DNA from: Candidatus Gastranaerophilales bacterium
Lineage (GTDB): Bacteria > Cyanobacteriota > Vampirovibrionia > Gastranaerophilales > Gastranaerophilaceae
Direction of reading: 5' to 3'
DNA length: 59,219 nt
NCBI GenBank assembly: GCA_944323595.1
Contig: CALUTF010000008.1
Coordinates: 1 to 59,219 of the forward strand
A program made the translations under genes and the position numbers. Position 1 is the stretch's first letter; the number at the start of each line of letters is the position of its first letter. This document shows, in pieces, positions 1 to 8,319 of the stretch. The notes beneath the pieces are model-generated. The model had not been told where the DNA came from. It saw only the letters and a list, made by a program, of their open reading frames with translations, and made no database searches.

Positions 1-114
1 CATTTTTTACCTTTTACCTGTTTCTTTTTTATTACTTATCCTATCGGCTCTTTCTCTCCCTTTCTTTAATCTTTTTTCCCTTTTCTTAACTTTTGTTAAC
101 GATTTTAATTTTTA

Positions 115-123
115 TGCTATTAT
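115..123 (+). promoter_or_regulatory. Extended -10 box of hom
   Basis: TGCTATTAT lies 7 nt before the hom ATG, with TTGTTA at 93-98 as a possible -35 (19-nt spacer). No Shine-Dalgarno follows, so the transcript is predicted to be leaderless. Upstream, positions 1-110 are a pyrimidine-rich stretch without an ORF. Confidence 0.5.
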
Positions 124-130
124 TAAAACT

Positions 131-1417
131 ATGGATAAGAATTTAAATAAAAACGGAAAAATTAAAATCGGCTTAATCGGTCTTGGCACCGTAGGCTCCG
201 GTGTTTATAAGACTCTGGAAGCTTTTAAAAATATCGAAGTAGTTAAAATTGCTGTTCGGAATGTTAATAAAAAAAGAAATATTCCGAATCTAGATGAATC
301 AATTATTACCGGCGACCCTTACGAGGTTGTTAATAACCCTGAAATTCAAATTGTAGTTGAACTTATCGGCGGATTGGAACCTGCTTTCGATTTGATTAAA
401 ACAGCTGTTAAAAACGGTAAACATATTGTTACAGCTAACAAGGAACTTCTTGCAAAACACGGCGAAGAATTGTTTACATTTGCAGAAAAACATAACAAAG
501 TTGTCCTTTATGAGGCTGCAATCGCAGGCGGTATTCCTATTATTATGCCTATCAAAACAATTCTTGCAGGTAACAAAATTACCCGAATAGAAGCTATCCT
601 TAACGGAACCACAAACTATATTCTGACAAAAATGGATGTCCAAGGCGCATCTTATGAACAGGTTTTGAATGAAGCACAGGCTCTCGGATATGCAGAAGCA
701 GATCCTACAGGTGATGTTGAGGGGTTTGACGCTGCTTATAAAATCACGACGCTTGCAACACTTGCGTTCAAAAAACGTATCAAAATAGAAAATGTTTACC
801 GCGAGGGAATCACAAAAATTCGTCCGGAAGATATGAAAGCTGCAAATGATTTGGGATACAAAATTAAGCTTATCGCATCCGCATATCTGGATGAATATGG
901 AAGAGCCGATGTCAGAGTTCACCCGATGCTTGTTTCCAAAAAATCAACTTTAGCACACATAGATTACGTGACTAATGCTGTAAGTCTCACAGGGCACCCT
1001 GTCGGAAGTGTTACACTCTCAGGCCCCGGAGCCGGTGAATTCCCGACAGCAAGTTCCGTTGTTGGTGATATACTTTCTATAGCAGCAGAACTAGGTACTA
1101 CTGACTATCTTCTCCCTATGATGAGATGCCAGCATGAAGATGCCGCTGAAATGATTAATATTCTTGATACCGAAAATAAATATTATATTTCTATCAATGC
1201 CCAGAACAACAAAGGGGTTATCGGTACAATAGGAACCATTTGCGCACAAAACGATATAAGTCTTGCAAGTATTGTTCAACGCTGCGTTTCTGATGATAAT
1301 ACCGCAGACATTACAGTTATCACAGAACTTGTAAAAGAAAAAAATATGCAAAATGCAATCAAACTTATTGAACAGGACGGAAATAAAGTAAACAGCATCA
1401 TAAGAGTGCAAATATAA
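131..1417 (+). CDS. hom: Homoserine dehydrogenase with ACT domain
   Basis: Reduces aspartate semialdehyde to homoserine with NAD(P)H, the entry to threonine and methionine synthesis. The Rossmann motif GLGTVGSG is at residues 17-24, the TANKELL lysine near 104, the substrate motif NGTTNYIL at 158-165, and a C-terminal ACT domain starts near residue 350, the usual site of threonine feedback inhibition. The length of 428 residues is normal for the family. thrC follows after 13 nt, so the two probably form one unit. There is no Shine-Dalgarno; an extended -10 ends 7 nt before the ATG, which points to leaderless initiation. Confidence 0.96.
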   Translation: MDKNLNKNGKIKIGLIGLGTVGSGVYKTLEAFKNIEVVKIAVRNVNKKRNIPNLDESIITGDPYEVVNNPEIQIVVELIGGLEPAFDLIKTAVKNGKHIVTANKELLAKHGEELFTFAEKHNKVVLYEAAIAGGIPIIMPIKTILAGNKITRIEAILNGTTNYILTKMDVQGASYEQVLNEAQALGYAEADPTGDVEGFDAAYKITTLATLAFKKRIKIENVYREGITKIRPEDMKAANDLGYKIKLIASAYLDEYGRADVRVHPMLVSKKSTLAHIDYVTNAVSLTGHPVGSVTLSGPGAGEFPTASSVVGDILSIAAELGTTDYLLPMMRCQHEDAAEMINILDTENKYYISINAQNNKGVIGTIGTICAQNDISLASIVQRCVSDDNTADITVITELVKEKNMQNAIKLIEQDGNKVNSIIRVQI

Positions 1418-1430
1418 AGAGGAACATAAG

Positions 1431-2489
1431 ATGAGTTATTACTATCAAGGATTAATAAATACTTTCAGAGAATATCTGCCGGTTACGGACAAAACACCAG
1501 TTATAACGCTAAATGAGGGTAATACTCCCCTGATTAAAGCAGATAATCTTGCTAAAAAAATCGGCGTGGATGCTGAAATTTACTTGAAATTTGAGGGTTC
1601 AAATCCTACAGGAAGTTTTAAAGACCGCGGCATGACTATGGCAGTTTCAAAAGCAAAAGAAGACGGCGCAGGTGCCATAATCTGTGCATCTACAGGCAAT
1701 ACCTCCGCATCTGCCGCAGCTTACGGGGCTAAAGCAGGAATGAGAACTTTTGTACTTATTCCGGATGGTTATATTGCACTCGGAAAACTCTCACAGGCTA
1801 TGATGTACGGTGCGGAAATTATCGCTATTCAGGGGAATTTTGATGAAGCGCTTGAAGTTGTCAGAAACATCGCTGCAAAATACCCTGTTACGCTGGTAAA
1901 TTCCGTTAATCCTTATAGAATTGAGGGACAAAAAACAGGCGCGTTTGAAATTATAAATGCGCTCGGACAAGCCCCTGACTACCATTTCATCCCTGTAGGC
2001 AACGCCGGAAATATTACCGCGTACTGGAAAGGTTACAAGGAATGGTTTAACCTCGGTAAAATCCCTGCACTTCCTAAAATGATGGGATTTGAAGCAGAGG
2101 GCGCCGCTGCAATCGTCAAAGGCGAAAGAATTATGAAACCTGAAACGCTTGCCACTGCCATTAGAATAGGCAACCCTGCAAGCTGGAAACAGGCTGAAGC
2201 TGCACGCGATGAAAGCAACGGTATGATTAATTTTGTAACAGATGAAGAAATCGTTAAAGCATACAAACTCATTGCCTCTACAGAGGGAGTTCTTGCAGAA
2301 CCTGCAAGCGCCGCATCTGTTGCCGGATTAATTAAAGTTAAAGATAAGGTAAAATCAGGTTCAAAATGTGTTTGTATCCTGACAGGCAACGGGCTTAAAG
2401 ATCCTGACAATGCAATCAAATACTCTAATGTCGACGTTAAAAAGACTTCGTCAGATATTACTGATATCTTAAAGGTTATGAATATATAA
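1431..2489 (+). CDS. thrC: Threonine synthase
   Basis: PLP enzyme converting O-phosphohomoserine to threonine. The PLP lysine is K64 in the GSFKDRG motif, followed by the phosphate-binding STGNTSAS segment and a late GNGLKDPD motif. At 352 residues it belongs to the shorter bacterial class. AGAGGAACATAAG precedes the ATG, a normal ribosome binding site, in contrast to hom upstream. Together with hom, and with asd and dapB 33 kb away, it covers part of the aspartate family pathway; homoserine kinase is not in this window. Confidence 0.96.
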   Translation: MSYYYQGLINTFREYLPVTDKTPVITLNEGNTPLIKADNLAKKIGVDAEIYLKFEGSNPTGSFKDRGMTMAVSKAKEDGAGAIICASTGNTSASAAAYGAKAGMRTFVLIPDGYIALGKLSQAMMYGAEIIAIQGNFDEALEVVRNIAAKYPVTLVNSVNPYRIEGQKTGAFEIINALGQAPDYHFIPVGNAGNITAYWKGYKEWFNLGKIPALPKMMGFEAEGAAAIVKGERIMKPETLATAIRIGNPASWKQAEAARDESNGMINFVTDEEIVKAYKLIASTEGVLAEPASAASVAGLIKVKDKVKSGSKCVCILTGNGLKDPDNAIKYSNVDVKKTSSDITDILKVMNI

Positions 2490-2565
2490 CCCGGCTCAGT
2501 GGTAAAAGCATAAATTTATACAGGATAATTTTGTAAAATCTAGGATTGTATAATTTTCTACTCTC

Positions 2566-2574
2566 TGGTATTAT
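2566..2574 (+). promoter_or_regulatory. Extended -10 box of the M48-like gene
   Basis: TGGTATTAT lies 6 nt before the ATG at 2581, with TTGTAT at 2547-2552 as a -35 (16-nt spacer). It has the same form as the hom promoter and implies a leaderless transcript. TATAAT at 2549-2554 is an alternative -10. Confidence 0.45.
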
Positions 2575-2580
2575 TATTAT

Positions 2581-3282
2581 ATGAAAAAGATTATTAATGT
2601 TTTAATTGCGGTACTTTTAAGCATAAATGCAGGCTTTGCCTACGAAATGACCAATGAAGAGCTCTTAAAAGATATATCAATTCAAAATGTAATTGATAAC
2701 ATCGCTTATGAGATGCTGAATGTCGGGCAAATTAAACAGAGAATGATTTTTACATACGATAAAGAAAGTAAGAAAAAACTCTTAAAAGCCAATGAATCCC
2801 TTACAAAACGCGAAATTTTGATTTATGGAGATGTTGTACAAAAAATTTCTGATAAAAATGAACTTGCCGCACTTATCGCACGTGAAATTGTTAAGGCTGA
2901 CGCCTCCTACTGGGGATATTTTAAAGGTTATGTCGGCTCTGCACAAATCAGATTTGCACCTAAAAAATATGAGATTTATTTTGACAGTGCCGCAGTAGAT
3001 TTGATGGTAAAAGCAGGTTACAATCCCATAGGTATGATTACTCTTCTGCATAAAGTTTACCCGCAGAGAAGAACCGATTTCCTATCAGCCTCAAATCTTA
3101 CCAGCAAAAGGGTTATGTATGTATATGAATATATTTACAAAACCTATCCTGAATTTCTGGCAAATAATGAGTACAGGGAAAATAAATATTATCAAAATTT
3201 TCTGTTAACCTCAACAGAAAACAGAGCCAAATTCTACGAAAAAATGAAAAATAACTCTGATGAGAAAATTAAGTATGAGTAA
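2581..3282 (+). CDS. Secreted M48-like protein with degenerate zinc site
   Basis: Function unknown. Residues 1-20 form a signal peptide ending in NAGFA. The rest resembles an M48 metalloprotease: NELAALIAREIVKA (residues 93-106) aligns with the usual zinc helix ELAAVIAHELGHA, and EIYFDSAAVDLMVKAGYNP (131-149) aligns with the third-ligand ExxxD and 'aGYdP' region. Both zinc-binding histidines of HExxH are replaced (R101, K105) while E102 and E131/D135 remain. I infer a catalytically dead M48 fold in the periplasm. The next gene overlaps its 3' end by 23 nt, suggesting a two-gene unit. Confidence 0.6.
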   Translation: MKKIINVLIAVLLSINAGFAYEMTNEELLKDISIQNVIDNIAYEMLNVGQIKQRMIFTYDKESKKKLLKANESLTKREILIYGDVVQKISDKNELAALIAREIVKADASYWGYFKGYVGSAQIRFAPKKYEIYFDSAAVDLMVKAGYNPIGMITLLHKVYPQRRTDFLSASNLTSKRVMYVYEYIYKTYPEFLANNEYRENKYYQNFLLTSTENRAKFYEKMKNNSDEKIKYE

Positions 3283-3850
3283 GTTTTTGTATATCTTAGC
3301 ATTTTTATTTATCTTTTCAGCGTCAGTTTTTGCCGCAGAACCACAAACCTGCGAACAAATTCCTGACATGCCTGAAAATCCGCTGTCCGAAAAAATTCTC
3401 ATAAAAAAATATGATTATACAAACACAACAAAAATTCCTATTTACCTGCATATAGAAAACCGTTACAAAACAAACGGTGATACAAAAGCAGGTGATGAAC
3501 TGACTTTTGTCGTATCAAGAGATGTTTACCATAACGGACAACTTCTGGTAAAACGCGGAGAGAAAACAACCGTAAAACTTACCCACTATATCCGCCGCGG
3601 GATGAACGGAATTCCATCTATTTTGATTCTTGAGGGATTTAATTTTGAAAATATTGATTCAAGAAAACTTGACGCCAGATTTATAAAACGCGGATTTGAT
3701 AATACGCTTTTTGTATTGCCGCTTAAATGGGCTCTAACATTCCTTTATCCGTTGGGTTCCTTTGCTAATTTTGTTATCGGCTGTGAAGCAAGAATTTCGC
3801 CTAAAGATGAAATCATTATCTATTATTATCCTGACTGGGTTATTGAATAG
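3260..3850 (+). CDS. Secreted protein of unknown function
   Basis: Not recognised. A signal peptide is clear (hydrophobic FLYILAFLFIFSASVFA, cleavage before AEPQTC); either ATG 3260 or ATG 3275 could start it, and neither has a strong Shine-Dalgarno. The mature part is about 170 residues, mostly beta-like (DELTFVVSRDVYHNGQLLVKRGEKTTVKL reads as a small beta domain), with one hydrophobic stretch near LKWALTFLYPLGSFANFVIG. It overlaps the M48-like gene and is probably co-expressed with it, so both may act in the envelope. Confidence 0.6.
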   Translation: MRKLSMSKFLYILAFLFIFSASVFAAEPQTCEQIPDMPENPLSEKILIKKYDYTNTTKIPIYLHIENRYKTNGDTKAGDELTFVVSRDVYHNGQLLVKRGEKTTVKLTHYIRRGMNGIPSILILEGFNFENIDSRKLDARFIKRGFDNTLFVLPLKWALTFLYPLGSFANFVIGCEARISPKDEIIIYYYPDWVIE

Positions 3851-3947
3851 ATTGTTAAATTTTGGTTAATAAATCAGCACTTCTATTAATAAAGAGTTAT
3901 AACGTACATGTAAGGAATAAATAAGAAATTTGAAAGGAGTGTTGATT

Positions 3948-4403
3948 ATGAAATTTTTAGTTAGAAAAGCACCGGAAAACTTTATAAGAACCGTTAATGA
4001 TGAAATCAGTTCTTTACTAAACAGACACTTCGACAGCTATTTTCCAGAAGCTGCCTACTGGGAAGATATGGATAAATTCTCTATGCCTGTAGAAATTACG
4101 GATAAAGGCAGAGATTATGAAGTACGTGCTGAATTGCCGGGAGTTAAAAAAGAAGATCTTGATATAGATATTGATAAAAATTACCTGACTATCAACGCTA
4201 AAAAAGAAGAAGAAAATAAAGTCGATGATAAGACTTATAAAAAATCCGAATTCAGATATGGTGAATTTTCAAGAACAGTTTATTTCCCTGAAGAAATTAA
4301 TGTTGAAAAAACCGAAGCTAAACTTGAACATGGTGTCTTGAAAATTGACGCACCTAAAAAATATACTGAAAACGAATCTAAAAAGAAATTAACTGTTAAA
4401 TAA
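3948..4403 (+). CDS. Small heat shock protein, Hsp20 family
   Basis: ATP-independent holdase chaperone. The alpha-crystallin domain spans roughly residues 40-140: YEVRAELPGVKKEDLDIDIDKNYLTI and the C-terminal LEHGVLKIDAPK are the family signatures. The ATG at 3948 is chosen because AAAGGAG lies 9 nt upstream; an in-frame TTG at 3930 would extend it without a binding site. 151 residues is typical. A perfect 15-bp hairpin terminator follows. A second Hsp20 is encoded at 8467-8946 on the other strand. No convincing CIRCE operator is visible. Confidence 0.93.
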   Translation: MKFLVRKAPENFIRTVNDEISSLLNRHFDSYFPEAAYWEDMDKFSMPVEITDKGRDYEVRAELPGVKKEDLDIDIDKNYLTINAKKEEENKVDDKTYKKSEFRYGEFSRTVYFPEEINVEKTEAKLEHGVLKIDAPKKYTENESKKKLTVK

Positions 4404-4433
4404 AGATTCCACGATAAACATTAAGTAACGTAG

Positions 4434-4470
4434 GCACCTCTGATTTTATAAAATCAGAGGTGCTTCTTTG
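4434..4470 (+). terminator. Rho-independent terminator after hsp20
   Basis: Perfect inverted repeat 4434-4463 (arms GCACCTCTGATTTTA and its complement, no unpaired base) followed by TTCTTTG. It can serve the plus-strand hsp20 and, in the other direction, sits just past the end of the 4518 gene. Confidence 0.85.
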
Positions 4471-4517
4471 TAGAAATACTAATAAAATCTCTACATTAAC
4501 ATAAGAATATTTACAGC

Positions 4518-6134
4518 TTATTGTTTAAAAGCCTCAAAAGCTACCGGAAGATTGTCATGAATATCAGGACGAATATTTAACTGTTCGCCGCCTATAGCGT
4601 TCTGATGTTTCTTTTTATATTCCGCCACAGCAATATTGAATAATGGAACCATAAAACCAAGAGCAACAGTTGAATATGCCAGCCCTGTAAGATGTGCGAC
4701 ATTTAACTTCCACATATTATTACGCGCAAAAGCGCTTCCCTTAGCGGCAATTTCAGTATGAGATTTCAGGGTAATATCATTAAGCCAATGCTTTAAACCT
4801 TTGCCCTGTTTATTTATATTGAACAAAAATTCTTTTTTCTTATCAAGCAGATTGGCAGCTCCCTTAGCAGCAAAACCGCCGAGCACAAGCCAGTTTAGAA
4901 AACCAAAATAATCTCTTGTAACAGATTCTCTGAGTTCCGTATCATTGTCTGCTGCCATAAATCTGCCAACAAGAGTAGAAGTATAGACTGTTTTTATGGC
5001 ATTTCCGCTTGATATCGGCCCTGTAAATTCAAGTTTTCTGATAAAATCTTTAGGGCTTTTTATCCGCATAACCCCTATTGCCATAGCAATAATTCCTGCA
5101 CTTGCCGCAAGTTTTCTAAAGAAAAATCCCGTTCCTTTCTTTTCTTCTTCAACCTTTGCCGCAATACCTGTAACTGATGATTCATAATCTATATCACCGA
5201 CAAATTTTGTTGAACCGGTCCGTTTTTTGGTTATCTGGCGGTTAATATACTGGTTTGTAAGCCCTAAAACAGACGCAAGACTTAATGCACCCAGAATTTT
5301 TACTTTATTTACCTTTGTAATTTTTTCAAGAGCCGCATCTATATTTACATTGGGATTTGTAAAAATATCTTTTCCCATATCGTATGTATCACGAATAATA
5401 TTTGAAAGTGTTGCATTCATAGAATACTTTCCTGATGTAACATCAACACTTCTGTTTACACCGAGAGCATTTGTCACTCTGGCTTCCAACAAACGGAAAA
5501 TATTCTTTCTGTCGCCATTTGAAATATCATCACTTTTGATAACATCCACAAGCGTATTTACTATTCCGTCACCTGTTTTTAATTTTTCCTGAATATTTTT
5601 ATAAGCAGGGTTTTCCCACTTAATTTTTCCCCAGCTTTTTTCATCAATCCATTCAACATTTTTCCAGTTAATATCATTCCAGGTTACAACTTTATCACCG
5701 TCATGACCTTTCATTCCGCCGAAAACATTTTTGACATACCCGCGTAACCCGTCAGAACTTCTGTCCCATGAATTTTTCAGTACCATTAATGAATCATTAG
5801 AAAACCAGCTTTTGCTGTTAATATTAACTTTAGGATTTATATACCGGCAGGCGAGTTTAGCAATAGGAATTGCAAGAAGTCCCGCAGACAAACAGTTAAT
5901 AAATGTTCCGCAAATTTCACGGAAAAAAGTTTCTGAACCTGCATATTTGTTACGTTTCTTTGTATCAATATATGTTCTCGGGATAACCATAGCACCGACA
6001 TCAAGAGCAACGGCATTCATCATTTCGTTTGTATCAAGTGTTCTGAAAGTATTTGTAACTATCCCGTCTAAAGGTCCTTTAAAAGCCGGTTTGTAAGCTT
6101 GTTTTGTCTGATAATTCTGTACTGCTAAATCCAT
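4518..6134 (-). CDS. Membrane protein with N-terminal PAFKG tag, attenuator controlled
   Basis: Function unknown; 538 residues. The N terminus carries KPAFKG (about residues 15-20), the P-x-F-x-[GA] tag seen in other orphans here. Hydrophobic segments occur near residues 75-95, 280-300, 345-362, 410-430 and 480-505, so it is probably an inner-membrane protein with a long soluble part (about 100-270). Residues 390-440 (GRFMAAD, then ELRES, TR, GFAAKGAANLL) align with residues 291-335 of the divergent 6638-7981 protein, and both end in -[AI]KQ/-FKQ, suggesting paralogy. GGAG precedes the ATG. Its leader holds a Ser-rich peptide and a terminator. Confidence 0.65.
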   Translation of the reverse strand: MDLAVQNYQTKQAYKPAFKGPLDGIVTNTFRTLDTNEMMNAVALDVGAMVIPRTYIDTKKRNKYAGSETFFREICGTFINCLSAGLLAIPIAKLACRYINPKVNINSKSWFSNDSLMVLKNSWDRSSDGLRGYVKNVFGGMKGHDGDKVVTWNDINWKNVEWIDEKSWGKIKWENPAYKNIQEKLKTGDGIVNTLVDVIKSDDISNGDRKNIFRLLEARVTNALGVNRSVDVTSGKYSMNATLSNIIRDTYDMGKDIFTNPNVNIDAALEKITKVNKVKILGALSLASVLGLTNQYINRQITKKRTGSTKFVGDIDYESSVTGIAAKVEEEKKGTGFFFRKLAASAGIIAMAIGVMRIKSPKDFIRKLEFTGPISSGNAIKTVYTSTLVGRFMAADNDTELRESVTRDYFGFLNWLVLGGFAAKGAANLLDKKKEFLFNINKQGKGLKHWLNDITLKSHTEIAAKGSAFARNNMWKLNVAHLTGLAYSTVALGFMVPLFNIAVAEYKKKHQNAIGGEQLNIRPDIHDNLPVAFEAFKQ

Positions 6135-6154
6135 ATTTTCTTTTTTTCTCCATT

Positions 6155-6252
6155 AAAAAAGTCCCGCCTTACTGACGGGACTTAATCTATTTTATAAACT
6201 TTGCTGCATTAAAACTTCTTCATCACACGCAAAACTCTAAAATAAGTCCCGT
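6155..6252 (-). promoter_or_regulatory. Transcription attenuator with Ser-rich leader peptide
   Basis: On the minus strand, AAGTCCCG (6183-6176) and CGGGACTT (6166-6159) form an 8-bp hairpin followed directly by six T, a terminator only 20 nt before the 4518-6134 start codon. The upstream leader ORF contains ACGGGACTTA (6252-6243), which can pair over 10 bp with TAAGTCCCGT, the 5' arm of the terminator, to form an antiterminator. A ribosome stalled at the Ser run (6282-6265) would leave that element free; one reaching the stop would not. This is the architecture of classical amino-acid attenuation. Confidence 0.7.
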
Positions 6253-6309
6253 TGGAAACTTATTCGAATTGGAGGAGGATGAATTTGTTAATGCTGTTAA
6301 ATTAATCAT
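6223..6309 (-). CDS. Leader peptide, Ser/Asn-rich (28 aa)
   Basis: Starts at ATG 6309 with AAGGAAAAATA immediately before it and stops at TGA 6225-6223. The middle reads TNSSSSNSN, with codons TCA TCC TCC TCC AAT TCG, placed about 20 nt before the antiterminator element that lies in codons 20-23. Position, ribosome binding site and spacing fit a regulatory leader peptide rather than a functional protein. Confidence 0.6.
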   Translation of the reverse strand: MINLTALTNSSSSNSNKFPTGLILEFCV

Positions 6310-6333
6310 TATTTTTCCTTGTTTATGTTTTAT

Positions 6334-6363
6334 ATAATACGCCAACAAAAATTTTTTTGTCAA
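6334..6363 (-). promoter_or_regulatory. Promoter for the Ser-leader/4518 transcript
   Basis: TTGACA (6363-6358) and TATTAT (6339-6334) with an 18-nt spacer on the minus strand. Predicted start near 6327, about 18 nt before the leader ATG. Confidence 0.65.
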
Positions 6364-6391
6364 TAGGTGTACTGTATACAATTCATATATA

Positions 6392-6418
6392 TTGACATAA
6401 ATTTTTATTTTTTATACT
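6392..6418 (+). promoter_or_regulatory. Promoter for the Met-leader/6638 transcript
   Basis: TTGACA (6392-6397) and TATACT (6413-6418), 15-nt spacer. It diverges from the promoter at 6334-6363; the two -35 boxes are 28 nt apart. The region 6135-6637 contains no other gene than the two leader ORFs. Confidence 0.5.
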
Positions 6419-6446
6419 CTCTAATTAAGAAAAAAGGAAAAATATT

Positions 6447-6536
6447 TTGAATATACGTTCTTTTGAAAAAATGTCAGATATGATGATGGATATGCAAATG
6501 ATGATGTGCATGTCAGCTTCAGTCTGCCGAATGTGA
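6447..6536 (+). CDS. Leader peptide, Met-rich (21 or 29 aa)
   Basis: From ATG 6471 the peptide has 21 residues, 10 of them Met and 2 Cys; its core is MMMDMQMMMCM, followed by SASVCRM and TGA. An in-frame TTG at 6447 has AAGGA 8 nt upstream, within the same 11-nt sequence AAGGAAAAATA that precedes the Ser leader on the other strand, so TTG is my preferred start (29 residues). A Met run in front of a terminator/antiterminator is what a methionine-sensing leader would look like. Confidence 0.65.
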   Translation: MNIRSFEKMSDMMMDMQMMMCMSASVCRM

Positions 6537-6598
6537 TGAACATTTTTTCAAAATTAACAGATTGGAGCTGACGGTAATTAAACGGGTCAGCTTTTTTT
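6512..6598 (+). promoter_or_regulatory. Transcription attenuator with Met-rich leader peptide
   Basis: AGCTGAC (6566-6572) and GTCAGCT (6586-6592) form a terminator stem followed by seven T ending at 6598. Inside the leader ORF, 6512-6524 (GTCAGCTTCAGTC) can pair with 6560-6572 (GATTGGAGCTGAC) over 13 bp with two G-U pairs, a longer helix than the terminator and mutually exclusive with it. Stalling on the early Met codons (6480-6488) would expose 6512-6524 and allow read-through into the gene at 6638; completion of the peptide would mask it and allow termination. Confidence 0.72.
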
Positions 6599-6637
6599 AT
6601 GCGTGTATTACAAAATTTTATAGAGGAATTAAAAATT

Positions 6638-7981
6638 ATGGCATCTGATTATAATGTTACATTTACTGCAAAAACTCCACGTAATATGAGTAAAATTTCA
6701 AAAGATTTACTTGACAATCTCACACCGAAGAAAAGATTTCTGGCAAAAGTAATAGATATGAAAGAGGGGGATTCAGGCCTTTCACATTCAAGATTTGCAC
6801 AGGCAACAGCCACCAACTGGCTGCCTAAAGCTGTATTTGCCAGAAGTTTTGCGGATCTGGCAGAAATAAGTTTTTTAGAAATATTTGAATCTGCACTGTT
6901 TTTCTATCTTCCGTCAATAATGGGAGAATATCTTTCCCGCAGAAAAATCTTCTCCAAATTTCTGCCGGAGAATCTGAGAAAAGATGTTTCCAAACCTGTA
7001 TCAGAGCTGGTGAATACGCCCGCCGCAAAAAAACTTCTGCCGGTCAAAGCTGGAATTGTAATGAGTTGTGCCGCAATTCCTGCTGCGGAATACGGATTGA
7101 GTTTCGCCAAGAATCTTTTTACCCAGAAATTATTTCACAAAGCAGATTTTAGCAACGTAGTTAATCTTGATAAAGAAAAAAAAGAAGACCCGAAAGTGCA
7201 TGAAAGAGTAGAAAAAAGCGCAATTTCACATTTAAAAAAAGCCGGTCTGTTTTCAGCTGCGGCATTTGGAGCAAGCTTAGTCCTTGCAGGTGCAGGGCAA
7301 AAAAGCAGCGCCATCAGAAAAGCCTGTGAAATATTTTTAAATCCCGGAGCAAAAATTTATCAGGGGCTGGAAAAAGCAGGTGTAAAATCGAAAGGATTGA
7401 AAAATTTTCTGGATACTTACATAAATCTGGATTTTGCAAGAAAATCAGACGGTTCATTAGCCCTCGGAAACGGACAGCTTGCAGTAACTGTATTATCAGG
7501 AGTCGCAGGATATTTTGATGCAGCAAAAGACCGCGGGAAACTTGAAGTACAGGAGGTCGCAACAAGAGTTCCGGTAATTGCCCTGTATACAATATTCGGA
7601 AGCACTCTTTTTGATGCAGGATTTAAAAAATTACTGCATAACAAAGGCAAGTATCCGGAAATTTTGTCTGCAGATTTGAAAACAGCATCACTGAATGATA
7701 TTCCTAAAATAGCAAAACAACTTGCCGGTGATGATAAAAATCTATACAGGCAAAAAATAGGAGAACTTTTCAAGGGCAAAGCAGTTATCGCAATGGTTCC
7801 GTTTTTATTCAGTCTGCTTGTTGTGGGCGGTCTGCTAGCACTTATTTCACGCATCTGGACACAATACCGCTATAATCACGGAGTAGGCAACCCTCATTTT
7901 AACAAGCAAACACAGAATGCCGGTTTTAATACGCTTAAACCCTCTAAAGACAGCCCTTTTACTTCATTCATAAAACAGTAA
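6638..7981 (+). CDS. Membrane protein, paralogue of the 4518-6134 product
   Basis: Function unknown; 447 residues from ATG 6638, which has GAGGAA upstream (an in-frame ATG at 6599 abuts the attenuator T-run and is less likely). The N terminus has VTFTAKTPRN, a variant of the short tag of the neighbours. Hydrophobic segments lie around residues 70-90, 130-150, 205-225, 310-330 and 380-405; the last is followed by YRYNHGVGNPHFN. Residues 291-335 (GYFDAAKDRGKLEV... ATR... FDAGFKKLL) align with residues 390-440 of the divergent neighbour. The gene meets the HTH gene on the other strand stop to stop. Confidence 0.62.
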   Translation: MASDYNVTFTAKTPRNMSKISKDLLDNLTPKKRFLAKVIDMKEGDSGLSHSRFAQATATNWLPKAVFARSFADLAEISFLEIFESALFFYLPSIMGEYLSRRKIFSKFLPENLRKDVSKPVSELVNTPAAKKLLPVKAGIVMSCAAIPAAEYGLSFAKNLFTQKLFHKADFSNVVNLDKEKKEDPKVHERVEKSAISHLKKAGLFSAAAFGASLVLAGAGQKSSAIRKACEIFLNPGAKIYQGLEKAGVKSKGLKNFLDTYINLDFARKSDGSLALGNGQLAVTVLSGVAGYFDAAKDRGKLEVQEVATRVPVIALYTIFGSTLFDAGFKKLLHNKGKYPEILSADLKTASLNDIPKIAKQLAGDDKNLYRQKIGELFKGKAVIAMVPFLFSLLVVGGLLALISRIWTQYRYNHGVGNPHFNKQTQNAGFNTLKPSKDSPFTSFIKQ

Positions 7982-8188
7982 TTATCTATCGGCAGTGTAG
8001 CGTAATATATCCTGAGTTGTACATTCCAGCGCCCAGCACAACCTGTCTATTGTTTTAAAATCAATACGGGTTGTGTTGTTGTGATATAAGTTATAAACGG
8101 TAGTGTAGTCAAGCTGTGCAAGTCTTGAAACTTCCTTTATATTTAGTCTTTTTTCGCCTAACAAGGCGGATAATCTGTTGGTTATCAT
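7982..8188 (-). CDS. Small XRE/Cro-type HTH regulator
   Basis: 68 residues, essentially only a helix-turn-helix: MITNRLSALLGEKRLNIKEVSRLAQLDYTTVYNLYHNNTTRIDFKTIDRL has the XRE order of helices, with recognition helix around residues 27-37, and ends in CWALECTTQDILRY, typical of the small Cro/C1 subfamily. ATG 8188 is chosen since a TTGTCA-N18-TATACA promoter on the minus strand ends just before it; the frame is open back to 8245. It lies between the attenuator-controlled membrane protein and a structured RNA region, and may act on either; no operator is evident. Confidence 0.75.
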   Translation of the reverse strand: MITNRLSALLGEKRLNIKEVSRLAQLDYTTVYNLYHNNTTRIDFKTIDRLCWALECTTQDILRYTADR

Positions 8189-8319
8189 ATAAATACCATT
8201 GTATATTTTCAGATGCATCTTGTTGACAAATTGGAACATGTCCAATATAATATCGAGTATTAGACAAAATAATCGTAATATCGATTAATAATTCCAACAA
8301 ATACTTAAATTCTTTTGGT

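Noticed and set aside
3870-3905. CIRCE-like element (GCACTT...GAGTTA) before the first hsp20
   Set aside because: Only partial match to the two CIRCE half-sites and the spacing is 11 rather than 9 nt.
6135-6637. T-box or SAM riboswitch in place of leader peptides
   Set aside because: No T-box sequence or specifier loop and no SAM core is visible, while leader ORFs with start sites are.
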